DNA of 8,358 nt from Albidovulum sp. (GTDB lineage Bacteria > Pseudomonadota > Alphaproteobacteria > Rhodobacterales > Rhodobacteraceae): the NCBI GenBank assembly GCA_030837825.1, contig JAUQYB010000046.1:1-8358 (forward strand). Direction: 5' to 3'. The translations under genes were made by a program, and so were the position numbers. Below, piece by piece: positions 1 to 4,409 of this stretch; position 1 is the first letter of the stretch, and the number at the start of each line of letters is the position of its first letter. The notes beneath the pieces are model-generated. The model was given only the letters and a program-made list of their open reading frames with translations, was not told the DNA's origin and did not search any database.

Positions 1-318
1 CGGGTCCATCCCGGCGCGCTCGAGCTTCCTGAGGATATGGTGGCCCGACATGGTGAAGTCGAAAAGCGCCTGCGCCGGGTCGTCGCCCGCCGCCTGGCGC
101 ATCGAGGAGAGCACGTTCAGGGCCATGCCCCCGGCGAAGTCCTTCTTGCCGGAGGTCACGACGATGCCCTTCACCGCAGGATCGGCCCGCGCCCGGTCGA
201 CCATCTCGCTCACGAGCGCGAAGCCTTCGCGGCTCATCTCGTTCAGCGACTTGCCCGGCACGTCCCAGGTGATCGTGGCGACGCCGTCGGCATCCACGGC
301 ATAGGTGAAATCGGTCAT
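1..318 (-). CDS. fadJ: FadJ-type 3-hydroxyacyl-CoA dehydrogenase / enoyl-CoA hydratase, N-terminal part
   Basis: The first 106 codons are present and the gene runs off the left edge. The visible part is the start of a crotonase (enoyl-CoA hydratase) domain: a beta hairpin at residues 5-19, then the segment GIVVTSGKKDFAGGM (residues 51-65), which corresponds to the CoA-binding / oxyanion-hole loop of crotonases. The opening MTDFTYAVDADGVATITWDV is how I remember Rhodobacterales FadJ-like multifunctional enzymes starting. The missing part should hold the rest of the hydratase domain and the NAD-dependent 3-hydroxyacyl-CoA dehydrogenase domains, acting in cytoplasmic beta-oxidation with the thiolase at 2371-3582. 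The ATG overlaps the stop of the preceding cupin by four bases (ATGA), and a GAGGGAGA ribosome site lies 9 bases upstream. Residue 66 is Ala where many crotonases have Asp after the FAGG motif. A stand-alone hydratase cannot be excluded from this fragment. Confidence 0.85.
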   Translation of the reverse strand, partial: MTDFTYAVDADGVATITWDVPGKSLNEMSREGFALVSEMVDRARADPAVKGIVVTSGKKDFAGGMALNVLSSMRQAAGDDPAQALFDFTMSGHHILRKLERAGMDP

Positions 319-337
319 TTGCTGCTTTCTCCCTCGG
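304..337 (-). repeat. Direct repeat, copy A: ribosome site plus start of fadJ
   Basis: This segment, read on the minus strand, has CCGAGGGAGA (328-337), a 9-base spacer and ATGACCGATTTCACC (304-318). The same two blocks recur in the same order and orientation at 869-899 with a 6-base spacer. The two copies are about 565 bases apart and flank cupin 1. Confidence 0.7.
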
Positions 338-785
338 GATAGGGGGTGCCGTCGAGATGGACATAGCCCCGGGGCGTCGCCAAGAGGTCGAGGCCCGGGT
401 AGTGGCAGACATTCGCGGGGTCGCGGCTGCCGACGATCAGGTAGGTGGCGGGCGCGTCGCCGTGGTTGCGCAGGCAATGCGCGACCGGCACGCCCGCCTT
501 CCAGCAGCAGGCGTCGCCCGGGCCGATGACGGTCTCGACCCCGTCCTCGACCACGGTCAGCATGCCCGAGAGCATGTAGAGGAACTCGTCCTCGCGTTCC
601 TCCCAGTGCATCTGCGAGCTCTGGCCGCCGGGCATCAGCGTCTCGACCGCGGCGCCGAACTGGGTCAGCCCGCCCGCCTCGGTGACATGGCGATAGCGCA
701 GATGCCCGCGGCCGAGGTTGAAGGGCGCGGGATAGCCGGAGACGCCCTCGATCTCGGCCACGCTCCCCTTGCGGAAGATCGCCAC
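315..785 (-). CDS. Cupin-domain protein (paralogue 1 of 3)
   Basis: A 156-residue single-domain cupin, resembling COG3837-type small cupins. Motif 1 is at residues 60-74: His60-Trp-Glu62, then EDEF with Glu67, then Gly74. Motif 2 is at 90-107: GD, then Gly98, His103 and Asn107. The other two cupins here have His-Trp-His, so Glu62 replaces the second metal-ligand His; metal binding may be altered or lost. Upstream is the family-like signature GGLTQFG (38-44); downstream are YPGLDL and a DGT near the C-terminus, both echoed in the paralogues. The start is GTG, chosen because GGGAGG lies 9 bases upstream (795-800) and the sequence before it does not resemble a cupin. The stop overlaps the fadJ start (ATGA), so the two are probably translationally coupled. 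No signal peptide or membrane segment is visible, so it is likely cytoplasmic. Enzymatic or sensory role unknown. Confidence 0.88.
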   Translation of the reverse strand: MAIFRKGSVAEIEGVSGYPAPFNLGRGHLRYRHVTEAGGLTQFGAAVETLMPGGQSSQMHWEEREDEFLYMLSGMLTVVEDGVETVIGPGDACCWKAGVPVAHCLRNHGDAPATYLIVGSRDPANVCHYPGLDLLATPRGYVHLDGTPYPEGESSK

Positions 786-788
786 GGG

Positions 789-883
789 TCACATCCTCCC
801 GATGGTCATGGCCGCGCCCCCGCCGGGCGCGATGCGGATTGCGGCGGCATCCCGGCGTCGACGGAACGGGTGAAATCGGTCAT
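789..883 (-). pseudogene. Broken start of a crotonase/fadJ-like gene (relic)
   Basis: An ATG at 881-883 with a ribosome site (GAGGGAGA, 6 bases upstream) opens a frame reading MTDFTRSVDAGMPPQ that stops at 806-808 after 25 codons. The first 15 bases are identical to the fadJ start, and 11 of the next 16 also match. A shift of one frame at about 845-855 gives a continuation, DAAAIRIAPGGGAAMTIGRM, ending in TGA at 789-791. Read across the shift, the pattern VDAG / AAAIRIAPGGG / MT resembles the first beta hairpin of a crotonase (compare VDADGVATITWDVPGK in fadJ). I read this as the truncated, frameshifted 5' end of a fadJ or enoyl-CoA hydratase gene. The alternative is a short coupled leader ORF upstream of cupin 1. 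The matching start region is direct evidence; the relic interpretation is inference. Confidence 0.45.
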
Positions 884-899
884 CTCGGCTCTCCCTCGG
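869..899 (-). repeat. Direct repeat, copy B: duplicated ribosome site plus start
   Basis: This is the second copy of the fadJ translation-start region: CCGAGGGAGA at 890-899 and ATGACCGATTTCACC at 869-883. Similarity fades within about 16 further bases, so only the start region is clearly duplicated. It heads the relic at 789-883. Confidence 0.7.
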
Positions 900-909
900 C
901 GGCTGGGCG

Positions 910-936
910 GACCCCGGCCCTTGGGCCGGACAGGTC
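910..936. other. GC-rich hairpin between the NTF2-like gene and the crotonase relic
   Basis: CCGGCCC (914-920) and GGGCCGG (923-929) form a perfect 7-base inverted repeat with only two bases between; the realistic stem is 6 pairs with a 4-base loop. Outer arms GACC (910-913) and GGTC (933-936) could extend it past a 3-base bulge. There is no T-run after it in either direction, so it is not a textbook terminator. It lies in the longest non-overlapping junction of the cupin cassette and could slow transcription or protect the upstream message. Confidence 0.4.
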
Positions 937-957
937 GCGGCGGGCAGGATGGGCGGC

Positions 958-1458
958 TCAGCCATGACCGCCCGCGGTCGGGTGAAACGGAAGCCGGTCG
1001 GGGCTTTGCCCGGCGACGGGGAAGGTGAAGGGCAGCGCATCGTTGACGATCGCATAGCGGGCCTCGCAGAACCGCCAGACCGCGCCGTCGAACAGCAGCG
1101 TCTGGCTGGCGACGTAGGGCGGCGCGATCCGCTCCGTATCGCGGATGATATGGGTGTAGTGGGTGCCGGTGATCCGGTGGCGGGTGAGATAGTTCGCGGT
1201 GCGCGCGAGGCGGATGTAGTCGGTCACGCCCTGCCGGCGGAACCCGCCCGAGACGCATTCCAGCGTCGCCCGGAGCGCCCCGGTCTCCGTCAGGTCGAAC
1301 CGCTTGGTCTCGGTGTGGATCGTGTAGGGCGTGGTGACGGCCGAAAGATACTGCTCGACATCGCCCCGGATCACCGCGTCCGAGACGAAATCGAGCATCG
1401 CCTGGTAGATGTCGAGCGGGTCGACCACTCCCTGAAGCCTTGGCGGCTGGATCGTCAT
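958..1458 (-). CDS. NTF2/SnoaL-like small protein
   Basis: A 166-residue protein with the layout of the NTF2-like / SnoaL superfamily: N-terminal helices (residues 14-40, including IYQAMLDFVSDAVIRGD), a strand with TPYTIHTE at 43-50, a central helix (58-84), then strands 91-107, 114-124 and 127-137 forming a curved sheet. The piece TLLFDGAVWRFCEARYAI (120-137) is typical of the last two strands of this fold. Members include small-molecule isomerases, cyclases and non-enzymatic ligand-binding proteins, so the fold does not give a reaction. The ATG overlaps the stop of cupin 2 by four bases (ATGA) with GGGAGG upstream, so it is very likely coupled to it. No export signal is seen. Its place inside an acyl-CoA degradation operon suggests it acts on, or binds, an intermediate of the same substrate. 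Fold assignment is by eye. Confidence 0.8.
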   Translation of the reverse strand: MTIQPPRLQGVVDPLDIYQAMLDFVSDAVIRGDVEQYLSAVTTPYTIHTETKRFDLTETGALRATLECVSGGFRRQGVTDYIRLARTANYLTRHRITGTHYTHIIRDTERIAPPYVASQTLLFDGAVWRFCEARYAIVNDALPFTFPVAGQSPDRLPFHPTAGGHG

Positions 1459-1904
1459 CCGAGCGCCCTCCCGTCCCGTCGCGTCCGGCTGACGACGCCG
1501 TTGTCGCGTGTGTATAGAATGTCGATGTCGGAATACTGCACCCGGTCGAAGGTCGCGCGGGTGCCGACGACGAGGTAGCTGCACGGGGCAGAGGAGCCGT
1601 TGCGGACCTGATGCCCGTTGGCGACGCCGGCCTTCCAGCAGGCGGCATCGCCGGCATGAAGGACATGGGCGCCATCGTCCTCCACCACCGTGGCCTCGCC
1701 CGAGAGCACGTAGAGGAATTCGTCCTCGTTCTCGTGCCAGTGGCGGTCGGACGAGAGGGCGCCCGGCGCGAGCGTCTCGACGAAGGCGCCGAACCGGGTG
1801 AGCCCGCCGGTGTCGGACAGAAGCTCGGCACGGAAATAGCCGAGATGCGCGACCTGTTCGGCGGTCGCCTCCTCTGTCCGCGCGTGGCCCCTGCGGATGA
1901 TCAC
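1455..1904 (-). CDS. Cupin-domain protein (paralogue 2 of 3)
   Basis: A 149-residue single-domain cupin. Motif 1 has His55-Trp-His57, Glu62 in EDEF, and Gly69; motif 2 has Gly85, Gly93, His98 and Asn102. The usual 3-His/1-Glu metal site is therefore intact. It shares more with cupin 1 (FGAxVETL, EDEFLYxLSG, TVVED, CWKAGV) than with cupin 3. I chose the GTG at 1902-1904 because GGGAGG (1912-1917) sits 7 bases upstream and the GTG overlaps the stop of cupin 3 (GTGA). An in-frame ATG at 1917-1919 would add five residues, but the ribosome site overlaps that codon. The 3' end overlaps the NTF2-like gene by four bases. Likely cytoplasmic, metal-binding; function unknown. The C-terminus is more basic than in the paralogues and lacks their DGT. 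Confidence 0.88.
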   Translation of the reverse strand: MIIRRGHARTEEATAEQVAHLGYFRAELLSDTGGLTRFGAFVETLAPGALSSDRHWHENEDEFLYVLSGEATVVEDDGAHVLHAGDAACWKAGVANGHQVRNGSSAPCSYLVVGTRATFDRVQYSDIDILYTRDNGVVSRTRRDGRALG

Positions 1905-2371
1905 CGCGGATCCTCCCATTTCGTGCCGTCGCGATGGGTGAAGCTGGCCCTGCCGTCGGTCAGCTCCAGCACCATGTCGACGTCGGAATAGGTCGCGACC
2001 TCGTGGCGGGACCGGGTGCCGACGACAAGGAATTCCGCCACCCGGCCGCTGCGGTTGACGAAGTGATGTCCGTTCGGATCGCCCGCCGGAAAGGCTGCGC
2101 AGTCGCCCGGGCGGAGGATGTATTCGCCCTCGTCCTGGACCAGCGTGCATTCGCCAGCGGTCACCATGACGAACTCGTCCTCGTTCCGGTGCCAGTGGCG
2201 CAGCGAGGATTTCGCCCCCGGCGCGAGGGTCACCAGGTTGACGCCGAACTGCGTCAGCCCGCCCGCATCGCCGAGCCGGAGCGAGGACCGTCCGCGCATC
2301 TGCGAGGCGTAGGGCTCCGGGTAGATCGAGCCCGTCTTCACCGGCACCTTCGACCTGTCGATGACGCCCAT
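1901..2371 (-). CDS. Cupin-domain protein (paralogue 3 of 3)
   Basis: A 156-residue single-domain cupin, the first of the three in transcription order. Motif 1: His59-Trp-His61, Glu66 in NEDEF, Gly73. Motif 2: Gly89, PAGDPNG (95-101), His102, Asn106. The metal site is complete. It has GGLTQFG at 37-43, VVGTR at 116-120 and THRDGT (145-150), features I associate with small COG3837-like cupins. It is the most divergent of the three copies and probably nearest to the ancestral form, because its PAGDPNGH motif is the one usual in the family (recalled). The ATG shares one base with the thiolase stop (TGATG), which implies translational coupling. A GAGAGG ribosome site lies inside the end of the thiolase gene. 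No signal peptide. The reaction is unknown; cupins of this size include dioxygenases, isomerases and ligand sensors. Confidence 0.9.
   Translation of the reverse strand: MGVIDRSKVPVKTGSIYPEPYASQMRGRSSLRLGDAGGLTQFGVNLVTLAPGAKSSLRHWHRNEDEFVMVTAGECTLVQDEGEYILRPGDCAAFPAGDPNGHHFVNRSGRVAEFLVVGTRSRHEVATYSDVDMVLELTDGRASFTHRDGTKWEDPR
1912..1917 (-). promoter_or_regulatory. Ribosome-binding site deciding the cupin 2 start
   Basis: GGGAGG on the minus strand lies 7 bases before the GTG at 1904 and overlaps the competing ATG at 1919, so it supports GTG as the start of cupin 2. The same GGGAGGAT block precedes the GTG start of cupin 1 (795-800), which suggests that the ribosome site was copied together with the gene. 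Confidence 0.6.
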
Positions 2372-3582
2372 CACAGCCTCTCGATGATGGTGGCCGCACC
2401 CATTCCGCTCGCGATGCAGAGCGTGGCGAGCCCGGTGCCGAGGCCGCGCCGCTCCAGCTCGTCGAGGAGCGTGCCGATGATGATCGCGCCGGTGGCGCCG
2501 AGGGGGTGGCCCATCGCGATCGCGCCGCCGTTGACGTTGACCCGGTCGGCGTCCACGTCGAAGGCCTGCATGAAGCGCAGGACGACCGCGGCGAAGGCCT
2601 CGTTCACCTCGAAGAGGTCGATGTCGGAGATTGCCATGCCGCTGTCGGCGAGAATTTTCTCCGTCACCGGCACCGGGCCGGTCAGCATGATCGTCGGATC
2701 GGTGCCGATCTTCGCCGTGGCACGGATGCGGGCGCGGGGCGTCAGGCCCCATTTCTCGCCGAACGCCCGGTTCCCGACCAGCACCGCCGCGGCGCCGTCG
2801 ACGATGCCGGAGGAGTTGCCGGCGTGGTGGATATGCTCGATCCGCTCAAGATGCGGATATTTCATCAACGCGACCTTGTCGAAGCCCGGCATGACCTCGC
2901 CCATGTCCTTGAACGAGGGCTTGAGCGCGCCGAGCGTCTGCATGTCGGTGCCGGGGCGCATGTATTCGTCATGGTCGAGGATCGGCAAGCCGTTGCGGTC
3001 GCGGATGGTGATGACGGATTTCCCGAAACGCCCGTCTTTCCAGGCGGCTGCGGCGCGTTTCTGCGATTCCACCGCAAGCGCGTCGGCGTCGTCGCGGGAA
3101 AAGCCGTATTCGGTGGCGATGATGTCGGCCGAGATCCCCTGCGGCACGAAATAGGTCTTCATCGCAAGGCTCGGGTCGACGGCGATCGCCGCCCCGTCCG
3201 AGCCCATCGCGACGCGGCCCATCATCTCCACGCCCCCGGCGATATAGGCGCTGCCGGCCCCTCCCCGCACCTGGTTGGCGGCGAGGTTCACCGCCTCCAT
3301 CCCGCTGGCGCAGAAGCGGTTGATGGCGAGACCGGGGATGCGTTCGTCGAGGTCGGACATGAGCACGGCGGAGCGGGCGAGGCAGCCGCCCTGTTCGCCC
3401 ACTTGCGTCACGTTGCCCCAGATCACGTCCTCGACGGCATGGCCTTCGAGGTGGTTGCGCTCCTTCACCGCGTTCAGCACCTTTGCCGACAGCGCGACGG
3501 AGGTCACCTCGTGCAGGCTGCCGTCGGGCCGGCCCTTCCCGCGGGGGGAGCGGACGGCGTCGTAGATATAGGCCTCGGTCAT
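2371..3582 (-). CDS. Thiolase (acetyl-CoA C-acyltransferase)
   Basis: A 403-residue thiolase, full length for the family (about 390-400). The nucleophilic Cys91 is in NRFCASGMEAV; the other catalytic residues are in NEAFA, in the His359 motif NGGAIAMGHPLGATGA, and Cys389 in CIASGMGAA. It cleaves 3-ketoacyl-CoA with CoA to give acetyl-CoA and a shortened acyl-CoA, or runs in the biosynthetic direction. Next to a FadJ-like enzyme and an acyl-CoA dehydrogenase, it is most likely the degradative FadA/FadI partner, although automatic annotation often names such proteins acetyl-CoA C-acetyltransferase. The ATG at 3580-3582 has GGAGA upstream and follows the stop of the 61-residue gene by 13 bases. 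The stop overlaps the cupin 3 start by one base. Cytoplasmic, normally a homotetramer or a subunit of a complex with FadJ (family knowledge). Confidence 0.96.
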   Translation of the reverse strand: MTEAYIYDAVRSPRGKGRPDGSLHEVTSVALSAKVLNAVKERNHLEGHAVEDVIWGNVTQVGEQGGCLARSAVLMSDLDERIPGLAINRFCASGMEAVNLAANQVRGGAGSAYIAGGVEMMGRVAMGSDGAAIAVDPSLAMKTYFVPQGISADIIATEYGFSRDDADALAVESQKRAAAAWKDGRFGKSVITIRDRNGLPILDHDEYMRPGTDMQTLGALKPSFKDMGEVMPGFDKVALMKYPHLERIEHIHHAGNSSGIVDGAAAVLVGNRAFGEKWGLTPRARIRATAKIGTDPTIMLTGPVPVTEKILADSGMAISDIDLFEVNEAFAAVVLRFMQAFDVDADRVNVNGGAIAMGHPLGATGAIIIGTLLDELERRGLGTGLATLCIASGMGAATIIERL

Positions 3583-3595
3583 GGTCGTCTCCGGT

Positions 3596-3781
3596 TCATT
3601 CGGCGGTCTGCACGCAGGTCGTCTTCACCGTGATCACCCGGGTCTTGAGCTGTTCCTCGAACTTCGTCCGGGCGGCCTCGCAGAGCGCCTCGGTGGCGAA
3701 CTCCTGTTTCTCGACATGCACTTCGTGGCGCACGTTCTCGAGCGTCACGGTGTAGACGATGGCGATCAGCATCCATTTCAT
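3596..3781 (-). CDS. Small hypothetical protein with hydrophobic N-terminus
   Basis: A 61-residue protein that I do not recognise. It opens MKWMLIAIVYTVT: one lysine, then about ten hydrophobic residues, which could be a short membrane anchor, a buried strand, or a poor signal sequence without a clear cleavage site. The rest alternates strand (16-23), an acidic-to-basic helix (28-46, EALCEAARTKFEEQL) and a strand (48-56). The two cysteines (34 and 56) could form a disulfide if the protein is exported. The ATG at 3779-3781 has GAGGA about 10 bases upstream; a second Met at codon 4 is less well placed. It ends 13 bases before the thiolase start, so it is probably the first gene of the thiolase-cupin-fadJ transcript. 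No function can be assigned. Confidence 0.65.
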   Translation of the reverse strand: MKWMLIAIVYTVTLENVRHEVHVEKQEFATEALCEAARTKFEEQLKTRVITVKTTCVQTAE

Positions 3782-3816
3782 CAGGAAGGTTCCTCGGTTC
3801 GGGCCCGGTCGGACGG

Positions 3817-3842
3817 CTTGCTGCCGGGCATCATGCCGCAAG
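3817..3842. promoter_or_regulatory. Imperfect palindrome upstream of the 61-residue gene
   Basis: The arms CTTGC (3817-3821) and GCAAG (3838-3842) enclose GGCAT-C-ATGCC (3827-3837), an 11-base palindrome; five unpaired bases (3822-3826) break the left arm. It lies about 36 bases upstream of the start at 3781, where an operator or a leader hairpin for the thiolase operon would be expected. No known binding motif is recognised. Confidence 0.3.
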
Positions 3843-3916
3843 GGTGGTTCGAGCCGGGCAGGGCGCGCTCCGGTCCGGGTGCGGAGGCGGGGGTTTCACA
3901 CCCCCGCGCCCCCGTG

Positions 3917-3937
3917 GGGTATTTTCTCAACGAAGAA
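3917..3937 (+). repeat. Inverted repeat, left arm
   Basis: The 21 bases starting GGGTATTTTCTCAACG match the reverse complement of 4088-4108 at 18 of 21 positions. The arm follows a GC-rich hairpin (CCCC/GGGG, 3909-3919) and contains a short T-run, so it resembles a rho-independent terminator for rightward transcription. I recall similar GGGGTATTTTC...AAGAAGAA strings as common intergenic elements in Rhodobacterales genomes, but could not check. Confidence 0.5.
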
Positions 3938-4087
3938 GAAGGATTTGTTAACCAGAATCGGACGAGTCTGACCCCGCGGCACAGGCTGGGGAGCCGATGG
4001 CCGTCAACGGAGAAAGCGCCCCGGTCGTCGCGAGAAGCACCCCGAGTTCGAGGGCCGGCGCGGCGGCCGGGGTGCACCGCCTCCGGT

Positions 4088-4108
4088 TTCTTCGTTGCCG
4101 AAATACCC
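4088..4108 (-). repeat. Inverted repeat, right arm
   Basis: TTCTTCGTTGCCGAAATACC on the plus strand is the partner of 3917-3937. On the minus strand it reads GGGTATTTCGGCAACGAAG and begins 19 bases after the stop of the 70-residue gene, so it may be part of that gene's 3' end signal. Confidence 0.5.
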
Positions 4109-4126
4109 ATTCCGCCCACTCCCCCC

Positions 4127-4339
4127 TCACGCCCTGCGGTCGTCCAGCTCCGCCCGGAAGAGGCGCAGCCGGTGGGCGAGGTTGTCGTGGTCGACGACCG
4201 AGCCAAGGTGCTCGAAGAGGAAGGTCAGCGCCTCGTCGGGGGTGAGCCCGGCGTCGTCGGAAAAGCGCGTCAGCGAACGGTAGGCGTCGTTCGTCAGCGC
4301 AACCGGGAAGCGGCGGGTCAGGCGCAGGCGTTTCGGCAT
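4127..4339 (-). CDS. Small ribbon-helix-helix-like conserved protein
   Basis: A 70-residue basic protein. The pattern is a basic N-terminus (MPKRLRLTRR), a short strand RFPVALT (10-16), a first helix (NDAYRSLTRFSDDAG, 17-31), a turn, a second helix (PDEALTFLFEHLGSVV, 34-49), and a third basic helix (50-69, NLAHRLRLFRAELDDR). Strand-helix-helix with FPVALT and AYRSL resembles the CopG/Arc ribbon-helix-helix fold, suggesting a DNA-binding dimer, but this is by eye only. The ATG is preceded by GGAGG at 5 bases. It lies 70 bases after the acyl-CoA dehydrogenase stop, in the same direction and probably on the same transcript. It could regulate this locus or be a small acyl-CoA dehydrogenase-associated protein. 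No partner toxin gene is adjacent, which argues against an antitoxin. Confidence 0.72.
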   Translation of the reverse strand: MPKRLRLTRRFPVALTNDAYRSLTRFSDDAGLTPDEALTFLFEHLGSVVDHDNLAHRLRLFRAELDDRRA

Positions 4340-4409
4340 CTCTCCTCCGGTGGCGTCCCCCGGCGGGCGGGAGAGGGTGGCAAAGGCGCGGATGTCCCGC
4401 CGCGGAAGT

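Larger units (their letters stand above)
3782..4126. other. Gene-free stretch, about 345 bases
   Basis: No frame here looks protein-like; the open frames are low-complexity Arg/Pro/Ala shadows. The stretch contains an inverted-repeat pair (3917-3937 and 4088-4108), GC-rich hairpins (GGGGG/CCCCC at 3889-3905; CCCC/GGGG at 3909-3919 followed by TATTTTCT; GGCCG/CGGCC at 4053-4068) and an imperfect palindrome at 3817-3842. It separates the MerR/acyl-CoA dehydrogenase/small-protein block from the thiolase block, so it may hold the end of one transcript and the promoter of the next. I could not pick out a convincing sigma70 promoter. Confidence 0.6.

Noticed and set aside
806..1831. A 341-codon open frame on the minus strand overlapping cupin 2 and the NTF2-like gene
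   Set aside because: Low-complexity Arg/Pro/Ser-rich composition in an alternative frame of two genes with clear folds and coupled starts. Only its last 25 codons (from 883) matter, as part of the crotonase relic.
315..2371. Cupins as DMSP lyases (DddL/Q/W-like), suggested by the DmdC-like dehydrogenase nearby
   Set aside because: The shared GGLTQFG, PAGDPNGH and RDGT features point to small COG3837-like cupins, and I see no lyase-specific motif. The dehydrogenase subfamily is broad, so it is not evidence for DMSP use.
1934..3154. A 406-codon open frame on the plus strand opposite the thiolase and cupin 3
   Set aside because: Same reason: antisense shadow of well-supported genes, with no domain or ribosome site.
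4053..4068. GGCCG/CGGCC hairpin as a terminator
   Set aside because: Short stem with no T-run; such repeats are frequent by chance at this GC content.
4387..4404. CGCGG/CCGCG hairpin after the acyl-CoA dehydrogenase as a terminator
   Set aside because: Only five pairs and no T-run in a GC-rich background; the next gene has its own ribosome site and probably shares the transcript.
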